From G020354945 sp964570585 (GTDB taxonomy: Bacteria; Omnitrophota; Gorgyraeia; JABMRG01; JAFGKX01): a stretch of DNA of 64,000 bases. Within the stretch, counting starts at the first letter, position 1; each line of letters begins with the position of its first letter. The notes below the pieces were generated by a model. That model saw only the letters and a program-made list of their open reading frames with translations, searched no databases and was not told where the DNA came from. Positions 1 to 7,774 of the stretch are shown here, piece after piece. Location of the stretch: NCBI GenBank assembly GCA_964570585.1, contig CAZMYR010000004.1, positions 1-64,000 of the forward strand, in the 5' to 3' direction. A program made the translations under genes and the position numbers.

Positions 1-1945
1 ACCACCTATCAACATGACGAAAGAGATCTGCTTTGGAAAGTCACCGATGCTTTAGGCAATACTACCGAATACGCCTATGATAAAAATGAAAGCTTAAAAG
101 AAATAAAGGATGCCCGATTAAATAAAACCACCTATGCATATGATGACTTTGATAGACTTATAACTACCACTTATGAAGATGGTACTACTGAGACTTATAC
201 CTATGCTAAGAATTCCAATCTTTATACCAAAACTGACCGGAAGAGCCAAACCATAACTTATGATTATGATGAGTTAAACCGCCTAATTTTAAAGACCTAT
301 CCTGATACATCCGCAATCCAATATCAATACGATGCGGGAAGTCGACTTACCGATGTAACTGATTCAACTGGCACAATCCACTATGATTACGATGCTGTAA
401 ATCGCGTTACCCAAGTAACCTATCCCGATACAAAAACAGTTGGTTATGAATATGACGCAGTAGGCAATCGTACAAAACTTATCTATCCCGATTCAACTCC
501 CATCACCTACGAATATGACCAACTCAATAGACTTACCAGCATCAAGGACCAAACGCCTAGCACCATTGCTTCTTACTCTTACGACGCCTTATCAAAGAGG
601 GCAAATCTTATTCTATCAAACGGAACATCTACAAGTTACACATATGACGCTATAAATCGGCTAACCGAACTTGCAAATACCTATAACCCAACACCCAACA
701 CCTATTCATACACATATGACAATATCGGTAATCGCAAGACTATGCAAACAACTGAAGGAACGCACAGCTACACCTACGATGACATCTACCAACTGACCAA
801 CGTAATCTATCCTGATACCACAAGCACAACCTATAACTACGATAAGACAGGCAACCGAACCTCCACTGTCAATGGCGGCACCACTACTTATGTCTCCGAC
901 GATATGAATCAATATGACTCAGTAGGCGGTATAACCTACACCTATGATGACAACGGTAACATAACCAACGATGGCACTAATACTTACACCTATGATAGCG
1001 AGAACCGCCTAACAAGTGTCATTCCCGCGGAAGCGGGAATCCATATCTACACCTACGATGCCTTCGGCCGCCGCATCCAGAAGAACGTTGACGGCACCAT
1101 AACCAACTTTATTTATGACGTCGACCAGGTCATCTGCGAAACCAACTCCGCAGGCACAACCACCGCCAAATACATCTATGGCCCTGGCATTGATGAACCT
1201 ATCTTAATGCATAGAGGAGCTGAAACCTATTATTATCACTTTGATGGTTTAGGCAGCGTAGAAGGCATAAGCGATTCAACTGGCACAACAGTTGAAATAT
1301 ATTCTTACGATGTATTTGGTAATACTACAATAAAAGACGCCTCAGATACAGTCATAAGTGAGTCTGCAATCGGCAATCCTTATGCGTTCACTGGACGCAG
1401 ACTCGATACCGAGAGCGGACTTTTTTATTACCGGGCTAGGTATTACAATCCAAGGATAGGGAGATTTCTGCAGACGGATCCGATTGGGTATTATGTGGGT
1501 ATGAATTTATATACTTACTGCGGCAATAATCCAGTTAACTGGATTGATCCTTGGGGGTTGTGTAAGGAAGGTGGCAGAAAAGGAATAACTTCACAGGATA
1601 TACTTGATATGTTGCTTGGTGTTGGGACAGCCTATGCAGGTGAGTTAACAAGTGGACAGGTTAAAACCTATACTATCGGTGAATTGGTTAGTTGGAAGGC
1701 TTGGGGAGGTGTAGTTTTAACAATGGCTGGACGTGCAACAATGTTTGTACCTCTTCCTGGTGCTCGTATANNNNNNNNNNGGTGGTGTAATGATGGTTGC
1801 AGGAGGTGGATTGACTATTTGGGGCATAGTAGAAAGTATTAACACAGCTGAGGATTTAGCCACTGATATAGGAGAAGTAATAAACGAGCCATATAAAGAA
1901 GAGTGGGAAGAAATAGATCGTAGAATATTACCGACGAAAAAGTAA
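1..1945 (+). CDS. RHS/YD-repeat protein, 5'-truncated by window edge
   Basis: The reading frame is open from the first base, so the N-terminus lies outside the window. It encodes a long series of YD repeats (motifs such as YxYDxxNRLT and YTYDAFGRR). These are followed by the classic RHS core end at about 1380-1560 (GRRLDTESGLFYYRARYYNPRIGRF, written here only as its hallmarks YYRARYY and RFLQTDPIG, then NNPVNWIDPWG). After WGL comes a variable tip of about 125 residues with two hydrophobic Gly/Ala-rich stretches. RHS proteins are large secreted or surface proteins whose core forms a shell around a C-terminal, often toxic, tip. The tip here matches no toxin I recognise. A 10-N gap at 1771-1780 shifts the frame; after it the protein continues in another frame to a stop at 1945, so both parts are taken as one gene. 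A REP-like palindrome is translated in frame at 1018-1042. Confidence 0.85.
1018..1042 (+). repeat. REP-like palindrome inside the RHS coding frame
   Basis: The palindrome has arms ATTCCCGC (1021-1028) and GCGGGAAT (1033-1040) around GGAA, preceded by GTC. It is translated in frame as VIPAEAGI inside a YD repeat, between NRLTS and YTYDAFG. The same core occurs twice in inverted orientation downstream of smc at 31151-31227. Confidence 0.8.
1771..1780. other. Assembly gap (10 N)
   Basis: Ten Ns of nominal length lie inside the RHS tip-coding region. The coding frame changes across the gap, so its true length is unknown. Confidence 0.95.
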
Positions 1946-1977
1946 AGTTAGAATATATTATAAAATTGGAGGCAAGC

Positions 1978-2292
1978 ATGGAACTGTCTGAAAAAGAAAA
2001 AAAATTTATTGAATATTATCAGACTCAGTACAGAATTTATATTTTTTTGTTAGTCTTCATTTTTTTGTTTGCAACTTTCCAGATTTATATGCTATTTGAA
2101 AAATTCATTCCCATCTACACAAGTCCCTTTCAAGATATGCCTAAAGCACAAGACTTCATTCAATTTGGTTTAATAAAGATATCGGGATTTAGTCTTATAT
2201 GGGTTGCCTTGTTAATTGGTGAATTAATAGGAGGTTTTTTTACTTACAGAAAGACAAAATCAATAATTAACAAATTAACAAAATCAACATAA
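1978..2292 (+). CDS. Small two-TM membrane protein, possible RHS partner
   Basis: About 104 residues. I chose the ATG at 1978 because GGAGG lies five bases upstream; an in-frame TTG at 1966 is less likely. A charged N-terminus (ELSEKEKKF) is followed by a transmembrane helix rich in Phe and Leu (about residues 20-42), a loop of about 35 residues, a second helix (about 68-92) and a basic tail. It starts 32 bases after the RHS stop in the same orientation. Small membrane proteins directly downstream of RHS tips are often immunity proteins, but nothing in this sequence proves that role, and I do not recognise the family. Confidence 0.6.
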   Translation: MELSEKEKKFIEYYQTQYRIYIFLLVFIFLFATFQIYMLFEKFIPIYTSPFQDMPKAQDFIQFGLIKISGFSLIWVALLIGELIGGFFTYRKTKSIINKLTKST

Positions 2293-2318
2293 TAGAAATT
2301 CTGAGAATATCGGTGCCA

Positions 2319-2561
2319 TATAATATTGGTGCCATCCTACAAAGTACCACCCTACAATAAAAAATAAAAAATAATTGAAATAATTTGCCTCCACAAATCG
2401 TCTATATATAGTGAGAAGTTTTGAATCAAAGGCCAATATAATATTGGTGCCATCCTACAAAGTACCACCCTACAATAATAAATAAAAAATAAAAAATAAT
2501 TGAAATAATCTGCCTCCACAAATCGTCTATATATAGTGAGAAGTTTTGAATCAAAGGCCAA
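2319..2561. repeat. Two tandem ~120-bp repeats upstream of Y1 transposase
   Basis: Copy 1 (2319-2436) and copy 2 (2437-2561) are nearly identical; copy 2 carries a few extra A/T-rich bases. Each begins TATAATATTGGTGCCATCC and ends with TTTTGAATCAAAGGCCAA. A shorter third copy of the first ~31 bp lies at 4238-4268. A perfect 15-bp inverted copy (TAATATTGGTGCCAT) lies downstream of the transposase at 3213-3227. The layout suggests these are the ends or targets of the adjacent REP-associated transposase. Confidence 0.85.
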
Positions 2562-2592
2562 GTATATATAGATGATGAAAGGAGGTATTTTT

Positions 2593-3177
2593 ATGAGCAG
2601 AGGCGAGAGGATATTAGTTGATGATGGAATATATCATATTATATGTAGGGGGCATAATAGATATAGGATATTTAATTTATTTAAAGACTACCACACATAT
2701 AAAAATATATTGTTAAATTATAAGAAAAGGTTTAGTTACGATCTCTTTCATTATTGCCTTATGCCAAACCATATCCATCTTTTATTGAAAATCTCAAAAG
2801 GGGGAGATTTACCGCATCTAATGCAGTGTGTAACCCAATCGTATGCAAAACATTACAAAAGATCCTATAGGCATATAGGCAATCTTTTCCAGGGTAGATA
2901 TAAGAGCTTATATATAGATAAAGACGGATATTTGTTAGAATGTGCCAGATATATAGAAAGAAATCCCCAAAGGGCTAAGATTGTCAAAGATTTATCCGAA
3001 TATCGTTTTTCTAGCTTTAATTTCTATGTTAAGGGTAAAAAAGATAATATAATAACAGCAAACCCTCTCTATATGGAGTTATCTAGCGATAAACAAGAAA
3101 GAATGAAGCTGTATAATGAATATCTATTAGAACCACGACCATACGAAGAAATAGTTGATAGGGAGTTCAAGATATAA
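2593..3177 (+). CDS. REP-associated Y1 (HUH) transposase
   Basis: A 194-residue IS200-like/RAYT transposase (Y1_Tnp, COG1943). The sequence shows the N-terminal GIYHIICRGHNR strand, the HUH metal motif in MPNHIHLLL, and the Tyr-rich helix QSYAKHYKRSY containing the likely nucleophile. NLFQGRYKS and the ECARYIERNPQRAKIV motif follow, both typical of RAYTs. I chose the ATG at 2593, with AAAGGAGG nine bases upstream; an earlier in-frame ATG at 2572 has no ribosome-binding site. RAYTs nick single-stranded DNA and are thought to mobilise or maintain REP palindromes. The flanking GGTGCCAT repeats are probable substrates (inference). The gene looks intact. Confidence 0.9.
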   Translation: MSRGERILVDDGIYHIICRGHNRYRIFNLFKDYHTYKNILLNYKKRFSYDLFHYCLMPNHIHLLLKISKGGDLPHLMQCVTQSYAKHYKRSYRHIGNLFQGRYKSLYIDKDGYLLECARYIERNPQRAKIVKDLSEYRFSSFNFYVKGKKDNIITANPLYMELSSDKQERMKLYNEYLLEPRPYEEIVDREFKI

Positions 3178-3212
3178 TATAATCAGAACCATATAGGGTG
3201 TCCCCAAGTAAG

Positions 3213-3227
3213 ATGGCACCAATATTA
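3213..3227. repeat. Inverted copy of the transposase-flanking repeat
   Basis: ATGGCACCAATATTA is the exact reverse complement of 2321-2335. Together they bracket the Y1 transposase. The rest of the 3178-3330 interval shows nothing else recognisable. Confidence 0.8.
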
Positions 3228-3330
3228 CACGGAGTTAACTTATGAACTTAACAACTAATGCAGGGGAAGGCTTGAGTTAATAAGTAAACACCATCCCCTA
3301 AAGAAAATATTTTGATTAGAAAGCTTGTGC

Positions 3331-4143
3331 ATGAAGAAGGTTATTGATGCTAATTTTTTCGGAGATCCTGCATTAGTAAGTTATTTGGAATCCGATAAAA
3401 GGAATATGGTTGTTTTTTGTGACTATGCCTGTATGGAGGCATATAAAGGAAAGGCAATCAAAAATATCTCTAAATCAATAGAGATTGTTTCGAAGTTTCC
3501 CAATCAAGTTATTGTACTTAAGGGAACCCGTGATGTAATTAAATTAACTCTTTCGGCTAATCCTTTAGAATTATTAGAAGACACTATTCAAACGAAGGAA
3601 TTTAAAATATTTTGTACCTGTGTTGAGCGTGCTGTTCAAGGTGATGTGAAACTAGCAAATCAGATTTTAAGGAACGGTAAAGTAGCTTCAGACCATTTCG
3701 ATAAAGTACGCAAAGATGCATTATTAGTTGCACAGGGAATAAAAGGATTTACAAAAACTTATAAGCTTGAGCACCTTGTAGTTTTAAGGAAAAATGGGAA
3801 GTTAAAAGCTAAAATTATAGACAAAATAAGTAAGGATATTATGCTATTAGCAGTTTTCTTATTTCGAGAGCACCCGGATATCCAAGAAATTCCACAAACT
3901 CCTCAGGTTAAAAATAGCTATATATTTAGGTTTGCAATTAGCGCTTATCTTCTTAATTTACTATGGATTACTAATGGTGGGATCGACAATGTTAGCCAAG
4001 ACAAATTACGAAATGACATCGTAGATATGGGCTATGTTACTTATGGTACGTTTTTTGACGGTCTTTTGACACGAGATAATAAAATGAAAGAAATTTATCA
4101 GGAAACATGTTTTATTTTGGAGCATATATTTACCAGCGAATAG
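3331..4143 (+). CDS. PIN-like domain protein of unknown function
   Basis: 270 residues from the ATG at 3331; an in-frame TTG two codons earlier is less likely. The N-terminus has VIDANFF followed by hydrophobic strands. The C-terminus has the sequence DMGYVTYGTFFDG then LLTRDNKM, typical of the last acidic cluster of PIN-fold nucleases (xxTxD). A mostly helical stretch of about 180 residues between the two is longer than in VapC-type toxins (about 130 residues in all). PIN domains cleave RNA with acidic residues; here D9 and the C-terminal D/D pair could form the site. There is no adjacent antitoxin gene. The gene sits between two copies of the transposase-linked repeat, so it may have arrived with that element. 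Function is unknown. Confidence 0.6.
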   Translation: MKKVIDANFFGDPALVSYLESDKRNMVVFCDYACMEAYKGKAIKNISKSIEIVSKFPNQVIVLKGTRDVIKLTLSANPLELLEDTIQTKEFKIFCTCVERAVQGDVKLANQILRNGKVASDHFDKVRKDALLVAQGIKGFTKTYKLEHLVVLRKNGKLKAKIIDKISKDIMLLAVFLFREHPDIQEIPQTPQVKNSYIFRFAISAYLLNLLWITNGGIDNVSQDKLRNDIVDMGYVTYGTFFDGLLTRDNKMKEIYQETCFILEHIFTSE

Positions 4144-4237
4144 CAAGGTGAATAGGGGATTCCCTAAATCAAAGCCTGGTTGCAATTATATGGCCGACGG
4201 ATAACCGAAGAAAAATATCGCGAGATATGACCGATAC

Positions 4238-4268
4238 TGGTGCCATCCCACAAAGTTCCACCCTGCAA
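4238..4268. repeat. Third, partial copy of the GGTGCCAT repeat
   Basis: TGGTGCCATCC followed by CACAAAGTTCCACCCTGCAA matches the start of the tandem repeats at 2319 and 2437 with a few substitutions. It is followed by an A/T-rich run, as in those copies. Confidence 0.7.
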
Positions 4269-4337
4269 AAAATAAAATATCTTATAACCCTACCACATAT
4301 AGTGCTGCCGACTTTTTAAACTACTTTATAAAGTCAA

Positions 4338-4365
4338 TTGACGAAACTGGTATTTATGATATAAT
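4338..4365 (+). promoter_or_regulatory. Sigma70-type promoter upstream of truncated HTH gene
   Basis: TTGACG (4338-4343), a 16-bp spacer and TATAAT (4360-4365). It lies about 55 bp upstream of the truncated HTH copy at 4419. Confidence 0.65.
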
Positions 4366-4418
4366 TTATACTACTTCGTATAAAGGCGTATAAAGGAAGA
4401 TAAAGAAAGTAGAAAGCA

Positions 4419-4568
4419 ATGCCAAATAAACACTTATTTACTGTAAATGAACTGGCCGATTATCTTAAGATGCGGCCAATTACTATTTATAAGCATGCCG
4501 CAGCCGGCAAATTGCCTGGCTTTAAGGTCGGTTCTAAGTGGCGTTTCAAAAAATCCGTAATGTATTGA
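4419..4568 (+). pseudogene. 3'-truncated copy of small HTH (excisionase-type) gene
   Basis: The first 46 codons (4419-4556) encode exactly the same peptide as the start of the intact gene at 5638. Copy 1 then breaks off and ends VMY-stop. The 151-bp homologous segments are 4406-4556 and 5625-5775. I count nine base differences, every coding one synonymous. The missing part is the last helix (TIDRWIEEQE). The short product would still contain most of the HTH, so it could be made, but it is best called a truncated copy. It has its own promoter and leads directly into the nucleotidyltransferase promoter. Confidence 0.8.
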
Positions 4569-4612
4569 CAAATGACTAAAAAATGTATATAATTGACTAA
4601 AATATTTAGTCA
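4565..4612 (+). promoter_or_regulatory. Promoter with TGACTAAA operator half-sites
   Basis: TTGACA (4565-4570), a 17-bp spacer and TATAAT (4588-4593) precede the ATG at 4625. TGACTAAA occurs at 4574-4581 and again at 4594-4601, and its exact inverse TTTAGTCA at 4605-4612. The last two form an 8-bp perfect inverted repeat with a 3-base spacer over the transcription start. This layout suits autoregulation by the winged-HTH domain of the next protein (inference). Confidence 0.7.
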
Positions 4613-4624
4613 TGAGGTATAAAC

Positions 4625-5221
4625 ATGTTAAAATCTTTATTTACATCTAAAACCAGAGTGAAATTACTTAAGCTTTTTCTCTTTAATCCGGATGTAGATT
4701 TTTACCAGAGGCAGATAGCTAATAAGGTTTGCGTTCCAATCAGGGGTGCGCAAAGGGAATTAGAGAATCTTCTCGGCGTAGGCATAGTTACCAGCAGGGT
4801 GAGTGGTAAGCGAACATATTATTCCTTAAACAAGCATTGTCCGATAAGAGAGGAGCTTAAGAAAATATTTTTAAAAACTACAGGAATAGTAGAGATATTG
4901 AAGGCTGAATTTAAAAAGGCCAATAACATAGATGCTGCTTTTATCTACGGCTCGTTTGCAAAGAATGAGGAGAGCTTAGATAGCGACATAGACTTGTTTG
5001 TAATTGGGGACATTTCCAGCCGCAAATTATCTTCTATTTTAAGTAAAGAAAAAAGGATTTTAGCTAGAGAGATAAATTTTGTCGTTTATTCAAAGATAGA
5101 TTTTCTTAAAAAGATTTCAGAAAAAAATCACTTTATCCTTTCTTTGTTCAAAGAAAAGAAAATACCACTATTAGGAGATGTTAATGAGCTTAAAAAGACT
5201 AGAAGTAGAAAGAAGGATTAG
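4625..5221 (+). CDS. Winged-HTH + minimal nucleotidyltransferase (MNT-type antitoxin candidate)
   Basis: 198 residues. Residues 1-75 form a winged HTH (TRVKLLKLFLFNPD, then YQRQIANKV, RELENLLGVGIV and the wing RTYYSLN). Residues about 100-185 are a minimal nucleotidyltransferase: FIYGSFAKNEE with DSDIDLFVIG gives the GSx(n)DxD motif, and the third acid lies in REINFVVYS. MNT proteins pair with HEPN proteins as type VII-like toxin-antitoxin modules, in which the MNT can AMPylate or otherwise block the HEPN RNase. The HEPN gene overlaps the 3' end here. The fused wHTH would let the antitoxin also bind the operator at 4574-4612. The catalytic residues look complete. Confidence 0.85.
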   Translation: MLKSLFTSKTRVKLLKLFLFNPDVDFYQRQIANKVCVPIRGAQRELENLLGVGIVTSRVSGKRTYYSLNKHCPIREELKKIFLKTTGIVEILKAEFKKANNIDAAFIYGSFAKNEESLDSDIDLFVIGDISSRKLSSILSKEKRILAREINFVVYSKIDFLKKISEKNHFILSLFKEKKIPLLGDVNELKKTRSRKKD

Positions 5222-5624
5222 AAAACATCACACATCGCCTAAAGAAGTATCAGGCTTATCTAAAATCGCTGAAAGGGACCTTGCTGATTCTAAAGCAAAT
5301 AATATTTCATATGACAGAAAATTTGCAACTGCTTATAATGCCATATTAGTTTTAGCAACAACATTACTTTACTGCAAAGGCTATCAAAGTTGGGGCAAAG
5401 GCCATCATCATACTATTTTTGAAGCTATGAAGATTATATTAGGTAAAAATTATAATGAACTGGCCGATTATTTTGACGCCTGCCGGATAAAACGAAACAT
5501 AACAGATTATGATGCAGCAGGTATGATATCTGAGAAAGAATTTAATGAAATATTCAAAGAAGCTGAAAATTTTTACGATTTTGTAAAAAGATGGGTTAAA
5601 GAAAAATATCCTAGGTATATCTAA
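5184..5624 (+). CDS. HEPN domain protein (toxin candidate)
   Basis: 146 residues. The ATG at 5184 was chosen because AGGAG ends six bases upstream; the ATG at 5178 is in the same frame. It overlaps the nucleotidyltransferase by 38 bases, implying translational coupling. HEPN family signs are the helical pattern ISYDRKFATAYNAILVLATTLLYCKGY, then GKGHHHTIFEAM, then DACRIKRNITDYD. The last motif is the HEPN active-site helix, usually RxxxxxH in RNase HEPNs; here the His position reads Asp/Tyr (KRNITDYD). RNase activity is therefore less certain, although this KRNxxDYD form is common in MNT partners. Confidence 0.8.
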   Translation: MSLKRLEVERRIRKHHTSPKEVSGLSKIAERDLADSKANNISYDRKFATAYNAILVLATTLLYCKGYQSWGKGHHHTIFEAMKIILGKNYNELADYFDACRIKRNITDYDAAGMISEKEFNEIFKEAENFYDFVKRWVKEKYPRYI

Positions 5625-5775
5625 AAAGTAGAAAGCAATGCCAAATAAACACCTATTTACAGTAAATGAACTGGCCGATTATCTTAAGATGCGGCCAATT
5701 ACTATTTATAAGCATGCCGCAGCAGGCAAATTGCCCGGCTTTAAAGTGGGCTCTAAATGGCGCTTCAAAAAATCC
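5625..5775 (+). repeat. 151-bp direct repeat flanking the MNT-HEPN pair (copy 2)
   Basis: The partner is 4406-4556. The repeat starts in the leader (AAAGTAGAAAGCAATG) and covers 46 codons of the HTH gene. Together the copies bracket 1,068 bp holding the operator, MNT and HEPN genes. Confidence 0.85.
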
Positions 5776-5826
5776 ACTATAGATAGATGGATTGAGGAAC
5801 AGGAGAATAGCAGGTATAAAAAATGA
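5638..5826 (+). CDS. Small helix-turn-helix (excisionase/MerR-like) protein
   Basis: 62 residues, a HTH_17-type DNA-binding domain: LFTVNELADYLKMRPITIYKH is the HTH, then GKLPGFKVGSKWRF is the wing and TIDRWIEEQ the last helix. Proteins of this kind act as excisionases or small transcription factors. It starts 14 bases after the HEPN stop, and its stop overlaps the next ATG (ATGA at 5823), so it heads or belongs to the following operon. A truncated copy lies at 4419. Confidence 0.85.
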   Translation: MPNKHLFTVNELADYLKMRPITIYKHAAAGKLPGFKVGSKWRFKKSTIDRWIEEQENSRYKK

Positions 5827-6638
5827 AATTGGCAGAAAAATTAGAATATCTTTATTTTAACAAAATTATAAAGCCCATTTTAAGGTTAAGTAAGCTTGGC
5901 AGAACCACAATGAAAGGTGAAGCTGATTCAGGATTAAATATTGATCATATGTATAGAAAGCGACCTAAAGGCATAACTAAAATTGGTAAACTTGTTGATA
6001 ATATTCTCTTAAATTTGCAAGCCGTTAAAGCTACAAGATATAAAAAAGAGATAATTATAAAAATACTTCAAAACGAAGTTGCTAATAATATTATTCTAGG
6101 CCGGAATACCAGAGTATTAGATGTTGGTTCTGGTCCTGCAAGGTATCTTATAGAATTGCTCGAGAGACTTAATAAGGAGAGTTTAAATAAAGTAGAGATA
6201 TTATGTGCAGATAGCGATAAGTATTCAGTGCATTTTGGGAGAGTTTTAGCTGTCAAAAAACCCATAAGGTATGTAAAAACTAATGTTTTTAAGATGGGAC
6301 GATTAAAAAGCTTTTCTAAAAAAATTTCTTGGATTCCGAATGTTATTGTCTCAACCGGTTTTTTTGAACTTCAACAGGATAGTTTAATTAAAGAAATGAT
6401 AAAGGAAGTACATAAATACCTTGATAAAGACGGACTTTTTTTATTTACAAATTTATTGAATAATCCTAATAAAAAATTAATGGAGAAGATTGGTAAAAAA
6501 CAAGACGGCAAAAGTTGGACAACATATTTTAGAAAACCAGAACAATTAAGATTACTATTATTAGAAAATAATTTCCGAGATGTAATTATTAGCGTTGACA
6601 GGTGGGGTATATATGAATACTGCACAGGAAGAAAATAA
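5823..6638 (+). CDS. Class I SAM-dependent methyltransferase (Methyltransf_20-like)
   Basis: 271 residues. The SAM-binding motif I is VLDVGSGPARYLIELL (about residues 98-113), the acidic end of strand 2 is ILCADSD, and a later motif is NVIVSTGFFELQ. The VGSGPARY wording resembles the PF12147-type methyltransferases rather than Met-10 or UbiE types. The first 85 residues are a basic helical extension. It is translationally coupled to the HTH gene upstream (ATGA), and the flavoprotein start lies inside its 3' end. The substrate is unknown; context suggests a small secondary-metabolism or lipid-modifying operon (inference). Confidence 0.75.
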   Translation: MKLAEKLEYLYFNKIIKPILRLSKLGRTTMKGEADSGLNIDHMYRKRPKGITKIGKLVDNILLNLQAVKATRYKKEIIIKILQNEVANNIILGRNTRVLDVGSGPARYLIELLERLNKESLNKVEILCADSDKYSVHFGRVLAVKKPIRYVKTNVFKMGRLKSFSKKISWIPNVIVSTGFFELQQDSLIKEMIKEVHKYLDKDGLFLFTNLLNNPNKKLMEKIGKKQDGKSWTTYFRKPEQLRLLLLENNFRDVIISVDRWGIYEYCTGRK

Positions 6639-7758
6639 TAAAAATAATATAAAAAAATTAAAGCCGCTTGTAATAGGAGATTTAAAAATAAATATTCCAA
6701 TTATCCAAGGTGGGATGGGGGTTAGAATATCTGGTTCTTCACTAGCATCTTCAGTTTCAAATGAAGGAGCCTTGGGGGTAATTGCAAGCGTAGGCCTAGG
6801 AGAAGAAGATAAATATCTTAAAGCGAACATGGATTATATAGAGAGATCAAAACAAGCCCTGCGAGACATGATAAGAGAAACAAAGTTAAAAACATCTAAG
6901 CCATTCGGTGTTAATATAATGTATGCTTTAACAAATTATGATGATTTAGTGCAAGTTTGCGTAGAAGAAGATGTCGATATTATATTTTCTGGAGCAGGAT
7001 TGCCTTTAAAATTACCATTCCTAACAAAAAAACATGATATAAAACTTGTTCCTATAGTATCTTCAGCAAGGGCGACGGACTTATTAATAAGATGTTGGCT
7101 TCATCGGTATAAAAAAATACCAGATGCAATTGTTGTAGAAGGCCCACTTGCAGGAGGACATTTGGGTTTTAGCATGGAGTATCTTAATGATATATATGCA
7201 AAAGGTCATAATACTTTATTAGCTATTCTAACTGAAATAAAAAAAATTGTGAAAAAATATGCAACTAAATTTAAAAAGATACCTATCATTGTAGCTGGAG
7301 GAATTTTCAATGGGAAGGATATAGCTTTTTATTTAAAAAATGGTGCTGATGGTGTTCAGATAGCTACAAGGTTTATTTGCACAGATGAATGCGATGTAGA
7401 TGTATCTGTAAAAAATTTAATAGTAAATTCTAAAAAAGAAGACATTGTTTTAATAAATAGCCCTGTTGGCATGCCAGGCGTAGCTATCATGAATGAGTTT
7501 GTAAAAAAGATATTAAACGGACAAAAGATCCCTTTTAGTTGTAAATATAAGTGTTTAAAATCATGCGATCCAGAAAAAGTTAAATATTGCATAGCAGATG
7601 CATTAGTTAATGCTTATAAGGGCAATATAAAAAATGGATTTGTTATGGGCGGATTTAATTCATATAGAGTAAACAAAATAGTAAATGTAAAAAACTTAAT
7701 AAATAAACTTAAGCAAGAAGCTTTGTCTGATTTAGCATCAATAAAAACAATGACATAA
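6613..7758 (+). CDS. Nitronate monooxygenase-like FMN protein (NPD/FabK family)
   Basis: 381 residues from the ATG at 6613, with an AGGTGGGG site upstream; an in-frame TTG at 6595 is rejected. TIM-barrel FMN enzyme of the 2-nitropropane dioxygenase family. Visible hallmarks are PIIQGGMGVRISG near the start, GVNIMYAL, IFSGAGLPLKLP, VEGPLAGGHLGF (the usual catalytic His region), IIVAGGIF and GADGVQIATRFICTDECD. Members oxidise nitronates or, as FabK, reduce enoyl-ACP. The C-terminal Cys-rich part (CKYKCLKSCDP) is shared with several anaerobe NMO-like proteins. Which substrate it uses cannot be read from sequence. It overlaps the methyltransferase gene by 26 bases. Confidence 0.85.
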   Translation: MNTAQEENNKNNIKKLKPLVIGDLKINIPIIQGGMGVRISGSSLASSVSNEGALGVIASVGLGEEDKYLKANMDYIERSKQALRDMIRETKLKTSKPFGVNIMYALTNYDDLVQVCVEEDVDIIFSGAGLPLKLPFLTKKHDIKLVPIVSSARATDLLIRCWLHRYKKIPDAIVVEGPLAGGHLGFSMEYLNDIYAKGHNTLLAILTEIKKIVKKYATKFKKIPIIVAGGIFNGKDIAFYLKNGADGVQIATRFICTDECDVDVSVKNLIVNSKKEDIVLINSPVGMPGVAIMNEFVKKILNGQKIPFSCKYKCLKSCDPEKVKYCIADALVNAYKGNIKNGFVMGGFNSYRVNKIVNVKNLINKLKQEALSDLASIKTMT

Positions 7759-7774
7759 TCTATCAATTTTAATC

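Noticed and set aside
2319..2561. CRISPR array
   Set aside because: Two adjoining copies of one long A/T-rich unit, no spacers, no cas genes; better explained as transposase-linked repeats.
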